This document shows positions 16,033-23,554 of a DNA stretch of 64,000 nt, piece by piece. The notes below the pieces were generated by a model. It saw only the letters and a program-made list of their open reading frames with translations. It was not told the DNA's origin and did no database searches. The stretch is from Abditibacteriaceae bacterium. Its GTDB lineage: Bacteria; Armatimonadota; Abditibacteriia; Abditibacteriales; Abditibacteriaceae. The position numbers were made by a program, and so were the translations under genes. The stretch covers positions 62,001 to 126,000 of the forward strand of contig JAFAZH010000056.1 in the NCBI GenBank assembly GCA_019239895.1, given 5' to 3'. Within the stretch, counting starts at the first letter, position 1. The number at the start of each line of letters is the position of its first letter.

Positions 16033-16075
16033 ATAAATGTTGGCCCTATAATCGCATTAAAGGATTAAAGTCGTT

Positions 16076-16843
16076 ATGAAATTGTCTCCACAGGAAATAG
16101 AAACTCAAGCTCTGAATCCTGAAACATTACAATTGGCTCTCCAATGCATGAAGGTTAATGGCTATGTGGTGTTTGAAGAGGTGTTGCCAAAAGATTTAGT
16201 GGCAGGCTTGCATCAGGAATTTATGCAAGTTTTTGAAGAGCATCGAGCGCGCACCGATTCCAATCGTGGCAATAACCGCTATCAGATGCACCTGCCGTTT
16301 CGAGACCCTTTTAACCATGAGGCCGTTATCACCAACCCATTAGCTTTAGCCGTCATTGATGAAATGTTAGGGCAAGATGCGGTCTGTCATTACTTTGCCT
16401 CCGACACGCCACTGCCAGGTTCCGATTATCAAAAGGTGCATTCTGACATTCACCTGCTCTTTCCCGAAACGTCTTTGGCTTTACCGGCGTATAGCATTGT
16501 GGTGAATATTCCCCTTGTGGACTTCCGCGAGGATAACGGCCCGGTCGAAATCTGGCCTGGCGGCACGCACCTGATGCCGGGTGCGATGAATATCCAGGAA
16601 CTTGCGCCTTTAATGCACTCAGAGACGGTGCTAATGCCCGCTGGCTCGCTCTTGATTCGTGATATGCGGATGTGGCATCGCGGTACACCCAATCGCTCGG
16701 ATGAGGCGCGACCCAATATGGCTCTCATCTACTCCCGCCATTGGCTAAAAACCCATTATCCATCCATTGCTATTTCCGCCGGGGCTTACGAAGGACTTTC
16801 CGAACGGGGCAAGCGACTGTTTCGCTTTGAGAAGATCACCTAA
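16076..16843 (+). CDS. PhyH-family Fe(II)/2-oxoglutarate oxygenase
   Basis: 255 residues with AAAGGA upstream of the ATG. Iron ligands: H122 and D124 (KVHSDIHL) and H201 (MWHRGTPN), with R212 following for 2-oxoglutarate. NGPVEIWPGGTH is the usual loop before the distal His. It probably belongs with the downstream TIM-barrel and oxidoreductase genes (16967, 17960) on the same strand, a combination suited to oxidising a small sugar-like compound. The actual substrate is unknown. Confidence 0.87.
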   Translation: MKLSPQEIETQALNPETLQLALQCMKVNGYVVFEEVLPKDLVAGLHQEFMQVFEEHRARTDSNRGNNRYQMHLPFRDPFNHEAVITNPLALAVIDEMLGQDAVCHYFASDTPLPGSDYQKVHSDIHLLFPETSLALPAYSIVVNIPLVDFREDNGPVEIWPGGTHLMPGAMNIQELAPLMHSETVLMPAGSLLIRDMRMWHRGTPNRSDEARPNMALIYSRHWLKTHYPSIAISAGAYEGLSERGKRLFRFEKIT

Positions 16844-16966
16844 CCCCCGTCCCCTTCCCGAAACAGGAAGGGGAGTCAAAGGATAACTGTTCACTTTGAG
16901 GTGTTACGATAGAGTACGCCTGTGTTCCCCTCGCCGCATCGGAGAGGGGACAGGGGAGAGGTTAAA
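16839..16966. repeat. Dispersed CCTAACCCC/GGGGAGAGG repeat, copy 3
   Basis: Begins CCTAACCCCCGTCCCC (overlapping the last codons and stop of the PhyH gene), contains CTTCCCGAAACAGGAAG, and ends with GGGGACAGGGGAGAGGTTAAA, which abuts the ATG of the next gene. The last half is nearly identical to the reverse complement of the left end of copy 1. Confidence 0.87.
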
Positions 16967-17788
16967 ATGAAAAAATCACAACTGGCTATTAATTCCGTCT
17001 CAACACGGGGCGGCTTAGAAGAAACCCTGGCGGCTTATGCAGCAGCGGGATTTACCAACGTCGAATTTGTTTTAGGGCCAGTACATGAGTATGTGGCGCA
17101 GCACGGTATTGAAGCCCTGCGCCGCTTGTTGGATACACATAAGTTGCAATGTATTGGTGGATTTGAAACAGGGTTAGAATGCTTCTCGCCAGCCGAACAG
17201 CGGGAGCGTAATCACCAACTCATCCTCGAAAATGCTCGCCTCTTAGCCGAACTGGGTGGCACCAATTTAGTGGTAGGCACCGATGGCCCCAGTGATGTGG
17301 GAACCATTGAGCATCCGCTTGGCGAAATGGCTAAAGTCTTCGGCCAGGTCGCTAAGAGCATCAAAGGCACAGGCGTTAATCTCTGTATTGAATTCAATTG
17401 GTCACCCGTAGTTAAATCACTGCGCACCGCAGCGGAAATTGCGCGTCGCTCGCGTGCCAATAACGTAGGGGTGCTGTTCGACCCGGCGCACTATCACTGC
17501 ACGCCCACCAAGTTCGACCAGATTAACGCCGAGAACGTCGCCTATATCAAGCATGTGCATGTGAACGATATGCGCGATAAACCCGGTGAGCTTTCCAACT
17601 GCAACAGCGACCGCGAGTTGCCAGGCAAAGGCCATCTCGATTTAAAAGCTATCTTCAACCAAATCGAAAAGCATGGCTACAAGGGCTACTTCTCTATCGA
17701 GATGTTCAATGATAAGCTGTGGGCCATGTCTCCCTCTAAAGCAGCCAAGCTAATGTATGAAAGTATGCTGCCGTTGTGTAAAAAGTAG
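16967..17788 (+). CDS. Sugar phosphate isomerase/epimerase family (TIM barrel)
   Basis: 273 residues from the ATG at 16967; a GTG at 16922 would only translate the repeat. GGGGAGAGG lies six bases upstream. Xylose-isomerase-like barrel with candidate metal ligands in CIEFNW, LFDPAHYH, KHVHVNDMRD and FSIEMFND, in the expected order E-D-H-E. The family isomerises, epimerises or dehydrates sugars and cyclitols. It lies between a PhyH oxygenase and a Gfo/Idh/MocA oxidoreductase on the same strand, so a short shared pathway is likely. Confidence 0.87.
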   Translation: MKKSQLAINSVSTRGGLEETLAAYAAAGFTNVEFVLGPVHEYVAQHGIEALRRLLDTHKLQCIGGFETGLECFSPAEQRERNHQLILENARLLAELGGTNLVVGTDGPSDVGTIEHPLGEMAKVFGQVAKSIKGTGVNLCIEFNWSPVVKSLRTAAEIARRSRANNVGVLFDPAHYHCTPTKFDQINAENVAYIKHVHVNDMRDKPGELSNCNSDRELPGKGHLDLKAIFNQIEKHGYKGYFSIEMFNDKLWAMSPSKAAKLMYESMLPLCKK

Positions 17789-17792
17789 AATT

Positions 17793-17940
17793 TGGAACCA
17801 CGAATGCACACGAATAGACACGAATAAAAAAGAGGATGGAGGATAGAAGATCAAGGGTCAAGGATTGAGCATCCAGTATCTTGTAACCAGCATCCAGCAT
17901 CTAAATCATTCGTGTCTATTTGTGTGCATTCGTGGTTCCA
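17793..17940. repeat. 33-base inverted repeat with nested motifs
   Basis: Arms 17793-17825 and 17908-17940 pair with a single wobble (TGGAACCACGAATGCACACG.. / ..TGTGTGCATTCGTGGTTCCA). The 82-base loop contains GATGGAGGATAGAAGATCAAG and CATCCAGTATC/CATCCAGCATC direct repeats. It fills the gap between the TIM-barrel gene and the next oxidoreductase. Confidence 0.9.
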
Positions 17941-17959
17941 CCCAAAATAAGGAGAATAG

Positions 17960-19000
17960 ATGCAACCGTTGCGTTTTGGAATTGTCGGCTGTGGCGGTAT
18001 TGCCGGGCTGCACGCCGATTGTTTGCGTAATTTAGAAAAAGATGGATTAGCTCAGTTAGTTGCCGGGGCGGAAACTGATGCTGGGCGGCGCGAGAAGTTT
18101 GGGCAAAAGTGGAATCTGGCCATGCATGATTCCCTTGAAAGCTTGCTGGCCCGTGATGATATTGATGTGGTTACGGTGACAACGCCTAGTGGAATGCATG
18201 GCCAGAACTGCGTTGATATTGCGCGCAGTGGCCGTCATGTGCTGTGCGAGAAGCCGATGGACGTGAAAGTTGAAAAAGTAGACGAAGCTATTGCCGCCGC
18301 CCGCGAGAACAAAGTAGTATTGGGCGGCATTTTTCAGCAGCGTTTTGCGCCGGGGCCGATGAAAGTCAAGCGTGCTGTCGAAGGCGGCTACTTTGGCGAT
18401 ATTGTGTTTGTCCACTGCGAAACGCCCTGGTATCGCGCCCAGAGTTATTATGACAGCGGCGATTGGCGTGGCACTTGGGAATTGGATGGCGGCGTCTTGT
18501 CAAACCAATCGCCGCACATGATTGACCGCTTAATCTGGTTGGGCGGCGATATTGAAGAAGTAATCAGCGCCACCTGCGAAAGCCGCGACCGCAACATCGA
18601 AGCCGAGACCTTAGCCGTTGCCACAATTCGCCTCAATAATGGTGCATTGGGCACCATTACGGGCACGACCCTCGCTTATGATGGCCTGGATCAACGGGTC
18701 TTAATCTGTGGCACCGAAGGCAGCGCGTCTTTCACGGGTGATAATCTGACCTACTTCAAAACCAAAGAACCTTTTGTCGAAGAAGGCACGGGAGATAACG
18801 CCCGTAACGACACGGGGAGCAACACCGCCAGTGATCCCTTAGCCCTTTCTTCCAATAGCCATGAAGCGAATATCCGCGACTTCATTATGGCCGTGCGCGA
18901 AAACCGAGAACCCCTTGTTACCGCCGAAGATCAGCGCAAAGTGGTGCGCTCCCTCAATCTCATCTACGAAAAAGCTGGCGTCGGTCGCTACGCGAAGTAA
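17960..19000 (+). CDS. Gfo/Idh/MocA-family oxidoreductase
   Basis: 346 residues; AAGGAG lies five to six bases before the ATG. The Rossmann motif FGIVGCGGIAGLHADCL, the EKP motif VLCEKPMDVKVEKVD, and the C-terminal domain with DGGVLSNQSPHMIDRLIWLGG (catalytic Asp/His region) are intact. Unlike the paralogue at 4975 it has no export signal, so it is cytoplasmic. It would catalyse NAD(P)-dependent oxidation or reduction of a sugar, cyclitol or related compound, probably with the neighbouring isomerase and oxygenase. Confidence 0.9.
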   Translation: MQPLRFGIVGCGGIAGLHADCLRNLEKDGLAQLVAGAETDAGRREKFGQKWNLAMHDSLESLLARDDIDVVTVTTPSGMHGQNCVDIARSGRHVLCEKPMDVKVEKVDEAIAAARENKVVLGGIFQQRFAPGPMKVKRAVEGGYFGDIVFVHCETPWYRAQSYYDSGDWRGTWELDGGVLSNQSPHMIDRLIWLGGDIEEVISATCESRDRNIEAETLAVATIRLNNGALGTITGTTLAYDGLDQRVLICGTEGSASFTGDNLTYFKTKEPFVEEGTGDNARNDTGSNTASDPLALSSNSHEANIRDFIMAVRENREPLVTAEDQRKVVRSLNLIYEKAGVGRYAK

Positions 19001-19004
19001 TTTT

Positions 19005-19054
19005 GAAGATCGAGGATAGAAATCGTCTGCTGCGCTTCTCTATCCTCAATCTTC
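19005..19054. terminator. Hairpin between convergent genes
   Basis: GAAGATCGAGGATAGA (19005-19020) pairs with TCTATCCTCAATCTTC (19039-19054) with one mismatch. It sits in the 59-base gap between two convergent genes, so it probably terminates both. No strong T-run follows. Confidence 0.65.
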
Positions 19055-19059
19055 GATCC

Positions 19060-19818
19060 TCAGTCATGTCTGACCATATCGCTCTCGTAGTCATACCACT
19101 GTGGGCGAGCGTGAAAGCCGAAGAGTCGTTTCTGTTCGGGCGTTAATTCAGCAACCACTTCGGGGGAGAGGCTGCGCGGGTAATCCCATTGAGGACGCAC
19201 CCACGGGCGATGGAAAAAGGCATGGATAGCCCGGCGCGGTTTATCGGTGGTATTGCGACTGCCTGCGTGCCACAGGCCACCGTTAAAGGCAATAAGACTG
19301 CCTGCCGGGGCTTCCAGATACACCGCTTCCTTTTCAATTTCTTCCCGCTCCTGTCCTCTGGGAAAGGGACGATCCTGGCTACAGGGTACGACCCTGGTGG
19401 CGCCATTGGCTTTAGTAAAATCGTCGAGGGTATGGAGAGCGTTGATGTACAGCACGGTGCCGGGCACAGTCTCGCTCTGGTCAAGATGCAAGTTCTGACC
19501 CCCTCCGCCCGGTGTCATGGAGAGTCCATTCAAACTGCCCAGCACACAGTCCTTGCCTAATATAAGCTGCATTAAGGGCAACACTTGCGTATCGAAAGCA
19601 AATGACCGAAATAAGGGATGCTTTTGCGGTAGCATATAAGCCACCTGATGCACGTCGGTATGCCAGTGTCGTTGCGGGCCAATTTCTTTCTCGCGTTCAA
19701 AAATCTCGTCGAGAGCGGCAATAGCGGCATCGGTTTGTGAGCGATTCAGCACACCTTCTATAATTGTATAACCCTGAGTGTGTAACTCAGCGGCGTAATC
19801 TTCCAAAGGGCGCGACAT
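19060..19818 (-). CDS. PhyH-family Fe(II)/2-oxoglutarate oxygenase
   Basis: 252 residues from the ATG at 19818, which has CAAGGAG about ten bases upstream; the TTG at 19827 would be too close to that site. Iron site: H111, D113 (NLHLDQSE), H184 (GLWHAGSRN) and the Arg pair after DKP for 2-oxoglutarate. It carries an Arg/Asp-rich insertion before the distal His (QDRPFPRGQEREEIEK). The third PhyH paralogue in 13 kb and the only one on the minus strand; low identity to the others suggests different substrates. Confidence 0.88.
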   Translation of the reverse strand: MSRPLEDYAAELHTQGYTIIEGVLNRSQTDAAIAALDEIFEREKEIGPQRHWHTDVHQVAYMLPQKHPLFRSFAFDTQVLPLMQLILGKDCVLGSLNGLSMTPGGGGQNLHLDQSETVPGTVLYINALHTLDDFTKANGATRVVPCSQDRPFPRGQEREEIEKEAVYLEAPAGSLIAFNGGLWHAGSRNTTDKPRRAIHAFFHRPWVRPQWDYPRSLSPEVVAELTPEQKRLFGFHARPQWYDYESDMVRHD

Positions 19819-19915
19819 AAAATTCAATCTCCTTGCGCTTCAATTCTCCCCTAATAACGCGTTTATCTCAGCAAGAGAAAATGCGCAAGGCAGTGGCAAG
19901 AGCAAAGAGAGATAA

Positions 19916-19944
19916 TTGACAGTTCACAGGAGGCGGATTATATT
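19916..19944 (+). promoter_or_regulatory. Strong sigma-70-type promoter
   Basis: TTGACA at 19916-19921, exactly 17 bases, then TATATT at 19939-19944. This is the best promoter I found in the window. It lies about 300 bases before the rRNA methyltransferase start codon, leaving a long structured leader. Confidence 0.75.
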
Positions 19945-19995
19945 GCTACTTAGAACTAAACATCACTAAATTAGCTCATTTACAGGAGATAATGA

Positions 19996-20016
19996 ATGAT
20001 ATTCGCTCACTCATAA
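19996..20016 (+). CDS. Putative six-residue leader peptide
   Basis: AGGAG at 19985-19989 is six bases before this ATG; the frame reads Met-Ile-Phe-Ala-His-Ser-stop. An ATG at 19992 in another frame is only two bases from the SD. Position between a strong promoter and alternative hairpins suggests a leader peptide, but so short a frame could arise by chance. Confidence 0.35.
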   Translation: MIFAHS

Positions 20017-20029
20017 GCATAATTGAACA

Positions 20030-20237
20030 CACCTCAACCGATGAGGTGCAAATTCTCTGCGCTGCATCAGTGGTGGCGAGAGTAGCTTCTTTTAGCGACA
20101 TTTCTTTAATCATTCTGTTCCACTCCAAAACATTCAGAGCCGCCTTTGTCTTTTCCGGCAGGGGCGGTTTTGTTTTGCCCGCCACTCTTGGCGGAGACTC
20201 CATAAGAGCCTGGTATTTAGAGATTTCGGCTCGTCTC
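20030..20237 (+). promoter_or_regulatory. Attenuator-like structured leader of the rRNA methyltransferase gene
   Basis: In order: hairpin CACCTCA-ACCGA-TGAGGTG (20030-20048); segment A CCGCC (20140-20144); segment B GGCGG (20163-20167) followed by TTTTGTTTT; segment C CCGCC (20179-20183); segment D GGCGG (20190-20194); then GAGAC..GAGCC paired with GGCTCGTCTC (20194-20237) just before the start codon. A:B with the T-run looks like a terminator; B:C excludes it; C:D is a third option. No coding frame across this stretch looks convincing. Confidence 0.45.
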
Positions 20238-20247
20238 ATATTGTCCC

Positions 20248-21096
20248 ATGCACAGGTTTATTTCCAACAGTCGAAAGGAGGTCATCTCCAGCCGTAATCA
20301 CCCCAGTATCCGCTTAATTCGTAGCCTGCATTTACGCGCCGAGCGAGAGCGCACGGGCCTCTTTTACATTGAAGGCATCCGCTTTGTGGCACAGGCCATT
20401 GAAAGCCGTGCTCCCCTTGAGGCCATTGTTTGCGCCCCACCCCTGCTGAAGCATCCCCTGGGGCAAAGGATAGTGCATCAACAACGACGCGCCGGGGTAC
20501 CTTGCCTCGAAGTCACGCCTGATGTGTTATCCAGCTTGGCCCTCAATGATGAGCCACAAGGCATCGGAGCAGTAGTGCGCCAGAAGTGGGAGCCTTTAGC
20601 CCCGCTTGTGCCCGCCCAAGACCTCTGCTGGCTCGCGCTTGAAACAATCCAGTCACCTGGAAATTTAGGCACGATGCTACGCACCAGTGATGCGGTTGGC
20701 GCTGCCGGGGTTATCTTAATTGGCAATGGCATAGATGCTTATGATCCAGCCACCGTGCGCGCCACAATGGGCGCGATATTCGCACAACGCTTCGTGCGAG
20801 CTTCTCTCAAAACTTTTATGGCATGGAAGCACCGGCATCAATGTCTGTTAGTGGGCACTTCGCCTCATGGAGCGACTGAATATCATGCTATTGCCTATCC
20901 TGCTCCGGTTGTGCTTTTTATGGGAGGCGAAAGAAAAGGACTTTCGGCAGAGCAGCAGGCGTTATGTGATGTTATGGTCAAGATTCCAATGGTGGGCCGG
21001 AGCGACTCACTCAATTTAGCGGTGGCTACGGGTATTATGCTGTACGAAATCTACCGGCAGGCGGCGGCTCCACAGCCGGTTGAGAGTGGCGCATGA
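20248..21096 (+). CDS. TrmH/SpoU-family rRNA 2'-O-methyltransferase
   Basis: 282 residues. The N-terminal substrate-binding part has ISSRNHPSIRLIRSLHLR and TGLFYIEGIRFV, as in TsnR/RlmB-like enzymes. The SPOUT knot motifs are complete: NLGTMLRTSDAVGAAGV (motif 1), LFMGGERKGLS (motif 2) and IPMVGRSDSLNLAVATGIMLYE (motif 3). It uses S-adenosylmethionine to methylate a ribose 2'-OH of ribosomal RNA; the site is not predictable. The ATG lacks an obvious SD and follows a hairpin that could hide or present the initiation region. Possible links are ribosome maturation or drug tolerance, the latter speculative. Confidence 0.9.
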   Translation: MHRFISNSRKEVISSRNHPSIRLIRSLHLRAERERTGLFYIEGIRFVAQAIESRAPLEAIVCAPPLLKHPLGQRIVHQQRRAGVPCLEVTPDVLSSLALNDEPQGIGAVVRQKWEPLAPLVPAQDLCWLALETIQSPGNLGTMLRTSDAVGAAGVILIGNGIDAYDPATVRATMGAIFAQRFVRASLKTFMAWKHRHQCLLVGTSPHGATEYHAIAYPAPVVLFMGGERKGLSAEQQALCDVMVKIPMVGRSDSLNLAVATGIMLYEIYRQAAAPQPVESGA

Positions 21097-21179
21097 CTCA
21101 TCCTGGAAGGCGTATAATTGCATTAAGGCTCAAGCATACTTTTAATCAATAACGAACTTCATGCCAAAGGAGAATTGCT

Positions 21180-21920
21180 GTGACGGATGTAGATGTTTAT
21201 GCATTAGCACCGCGCTTTGCTAAGTATTTGCGGGTAACCGATGTGGTAGATGGTCTGGATGCTGTGGGTCGCGCCGATTTAACTCTGCTTGATACGGCAA
21301 TTCGACCCCGCTGGATGGGCATGAAGTTCTGGGGGCCTGCGGTGACGATGCGGGTTGTGCCCTCTAATCAGCGGATGCCCGTTTTGTCGCGGGAAGAGGC
21401 CCGTCGCTCGCATAGCATGTGGGCTGAGATGGGTGGCTTTGGCGCGAGTCTCGATGAGCATATCAAGCCGGGTTGTGTGATTGTAACTTCCACGGGTGGG
21501 GCACGCGAGACGGGCTGGTGGGGTTCTAACAACAGCATGGATATGCAGGCGCGGGGCGCGGTTGGCATCGTCACCGAAGGCCAGTGCCGTGATACCGATG
21601 AAGTGGTAATGCAGCAAACCCCTGTGGCCTGTGCTGGCATCGGACGCCCCATCATTCCGGGACGCGTGCAACTGGTGGATGTCCAGGTGCCCGTAGGGTG
21701 CGGTGGTGTCTTGGTGCGTCCGAATGATATAGTCGGCTGTGATTGGGATGGCGTGGTGGTGGTGCCCTATGAGGTCGCTGAAGAAGTGCTGGCGATTGCG
21801 GCGCTTATTGCGATAGATGATAAAAAGTCGCGCCGTCGCCTCTATGAAAAGTTAGGCAAAGAACTTGACCAGACGGTAGATTGGGAAGCTGCCGCCGAGT
21901 ATTACAAAGATATTTTATAA
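21180..21920 (+). CDS. RraA family protein (HMG-aldolase / oxaloacetate decarboxylase-like)
   Basis: 246 residues; GTG start with AAAGGAG eight bases upstream, and a TATAAT box at 21113. The RraA/HMG-aldolase core is visible: RVTDVVDGLDAVGRAD, GPAVTMRVVP, GGARETGWWGSNNSMDMQARGAVGIVTEGQCRDTDEV with the Arg-Asp pair that binds metal and substrate in aldolase members, and VRPNDIVGCDWDGVVVVP. True RNase E inhibition is unlikely in this lineage; decarboxylase or aldolase action on a 4-hydroxy-2-oxo acid would fit the sugar-acid catabolism nearby. Confidence 0.85.
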   Translation: MTDVDVYALAPRFAKYLRVTDVVDGLDAVGRADLTLLDTAIRPRWMGMKFWGPAVTMRVVPSNQRMPVLSREEARRSHSMWAEMGGFGASLDEHIKPGCVIVTSTGGARETGWWGSNNSMDMQARGAVGIVTEGQCRDTDEVVMQQTPVACAGIGRPIIPGRVQLVDVQVPVGCGGVLVRPNDIVGCDWDGVVVVPYEVAEEVLAIAALIAIDDKKSRRRLYEKLGKELDQTVDWEAAAEYYKDIL

Positions 21921-21947
21921 AGTGATGCAGGCAATAGAGGAGGTCTC

Positions 21948-22466
21948 ATGGTGTTGAGCGAGGAAGGATTGAAGGGGATAGGCAAACTGGCTGCAATGTC
22001 TATTCACGAGAATTGGGAGCAGCCTCAAAGCGGATCAATTGCCGCTGTAGAGTTCCAAACCTGGGCCAAGGCTCATTCGACGGAAGAAGTGCAACAGCTT
22101 ATTAGCTACGTCCGTGAGTTTGCCGCTGCGGTTGGCGTCTCCTGGAAAGACCTCGATCAACCTCCTAAAAGCGCAGCAGAACACAAGAAGCGCGAGGCGA
22201 TTAGTTGCTTTGCCCTTTCGGTGTGGCGGATGCGCCAGATGAAAGATATAGAGCCACGCTTCACTGAGGCGCTAGACAAAGTGGCCGCGCTGGAAGATGA
22301 AGCTTTCGATGAGACTAAACTGCAAGCTTTAAAGCAACGCCTCCGCCATACTGTTGGTGATATGGCGACTTTACCTTCTGCAATCCCTGCTGAAGTTGCT
22401 ATTGAGGCTAAAAGCGAGGGGCCAGTGCAGGCTGCTCATGATAGCGTTGATAATTTGGAGACTTAA
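21948..22466 (+). CDS. Conserved-looking hypothetical protein
   Basis: 172 residues with an excellent SD (GAGGAGG, five bases from ATG). Mostly alpha-helical, no Cys pair, no signal peptide or membrane segment. A central helical region about 50-150 is rich in charged and Ala/Leu residues (AEHKKREAISCFALSVWRMR). I do not recognise a domain. It lies 27 bases after the RraA gene and 46 before the aldo/keto reductase, so it is very likely in the same operon. Confidence 0.75.
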   Translation: MVLSEEGLKGIGKLAAMSIHENWEQPQSGSIAAVEFQTWAKAHSTEEVQQLISYVREFAAAVGVSWKDLDQPPKSAAEHKKREAISCFALSVWRMRQMKDIEPRFTEALDKVAALEDEAFDETKLQALKQRLRHTVGDMATLPSAIPAEVAIEAKSEGPVQAAHDSVDNLET

Positions 22467-22512
22467 GTTCAGCACAAACTAATTCACAACCTTAAGAGGA
22501 GATAAATCCCGG

Positions 22513-23514
22513 ATGGAATATCGTATTTTGGGCCGCACAGGTGTGCATGTTTCAAGCCTGTGCTTTGGCACCATGTCGTTTGGTGGCGATGCTGATGAGC
22601 CAACTTCTGCTGCTATGTTTAAGCGTTGCCGGGAGGCAGGTATCAACTTTTTTGATACCGCTAATGTGTACACAGGTGGGCGTTCCGAAGAGATTCTGGG
22701 TCGCCTGATTGCGGGGGAACGCGATAACATCGTGCTGACCTCGAAGGTTAACTTTCCCGTGGGGGAAGACCTCAATGCGCGGGGCACTTCGCGTCGCCAT
22801 ATTATGCTGTCGGTGGAAGCCAGCTTAAAGCGGCTGGGCACAGATCGGCTCGATGTTTATTTTCTACACTCCTTTGACCCCTATACGCCAATGGAAGAGT
22901 CATTGCGTGCCCTGGATGATTTAGTGACTGCCGGAAAAATCCTGTATCCGGCGGTGAGCAACTGGGCGGCGTGGCAAATCGCCAAAGCACAGGGGATTGC
23001 GGCGCAAGAACACTTAGCGCGTTTTGAATGTATTCAGCCAATGTATAGTCTGGTGAAGCGCCAGGCCGAGGTGGAGATTCTGCCCCTGGCCCTTTCCGAA
23101 AAGATTGGCGTGATCTCCTATAGCCCATTAGGTGGCGGCTTGCTATCGGGCAAATATAGCAAAGAGAGCCGCCCGGAAAGTGGCCGCCTAGTCGAGAACG
23201 CCATGTATAAAGTGCGCTATGGTGACGCGAGTTATCTGGAAAACGCCGAGCGGTTTACAGCTTATGCTCAAGAGAAGGGTATTCATCCGGCAACTCTCGC
23301 GGTGGCCTGGGTGATGTCGCACCCGGCCATCACAGCGCCGATCATTGGTGCCCGTAACGTGGAGCAGTTAGAGCCATCATTGGCCGCAGCGGATTTAGAG
23401 ATGACCCCCGAATGGCGGGCCGAAATTTCGGCCTTCACCCCGCAACCGCCACCCGCCACAGATCGCACCGAAGAGCAGAAGGGTATGTCTTATGGTGCGG
23501 TGAAAACTAAGTAG
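22513..23514 (+). CDS. Aldo/keto reductase
   Basis: 333 residues; AAGAGGAG upstream of ATG. AKR (alpha/beta)8 barrel with the full tetrad: Asp and Tyr in FFDTANVYTGGRSEE, Lys in VLTSKVNFP and His in VYFLHSFDP. The NADPH-binding C-terminal segment is PIIGARNVEQLEPSLAAADLEM. The beginning MEYRILGRTGVHVSSLCFGTM is typical of the YajO/Tas-like AKR branch. It reduces sugar aldehydes or ketones with NADPH. Probably co-transcribed with the RraA gene and the hypothetical before it. Confidence 0.92.
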   Translation: MEYRILGRTGVHVSSLCFGTMSFGGDADEPTSAAMFKRCREAGINFFDTANVYTGGRSEEILGRLIAGERDNIVLTSKVNFPVGEDLNARGTSRRHIMLSVEASLKRLGTDRLDVYFLHSFDPYTPMEESLRALDDLVTAGKILYPAVSNWAAWQIAKAQGIAAQEHLARFECIQPMYSLVKRQAEVEILPLALSEKIGVISYSPLGGGLLSGKYSKESRPESGRLVENAMYKVRYGDASYLENAERFTAYAQEKGIHPATLAVAWVMSHPAITAPIIGARNVEQLEPSLAAADLEMTPEWRAEISAFTPQPPPATDRTEEQKGMSYGAVKTK

Positions 23515-23554
23515 CACCGTGTTTAGCCAACTGTTCGTAGTTTAGAAGGTAACG

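Noticed and set aside
19976..20239. 87-codon minus-strand frame in the same leader
   Set aside because: No SD, no recognisable domain, and it would run against the strong plus-strand promoter.
20274..20295. AAAGGAGGTCATCTCCAGCCG, similar to the complement of a 16S rRNA 3' end
   Set aside because: It encodes the conserved KEVISSR segment of the methyltransferase and matches only imperfectly; no rRNA sequence is around it. Also no start codon is placed for it to be an internal SD.
19992..20297. 101-codon frame that starts beside the same SD as the leader peptide and overlaps the methyltransferase start
   Set aside because: The SD is only two bases from this ATG, the sequence shows no protein-like pattern, and the region is better explained as a structured leader. 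A real protein is not fully excluded.
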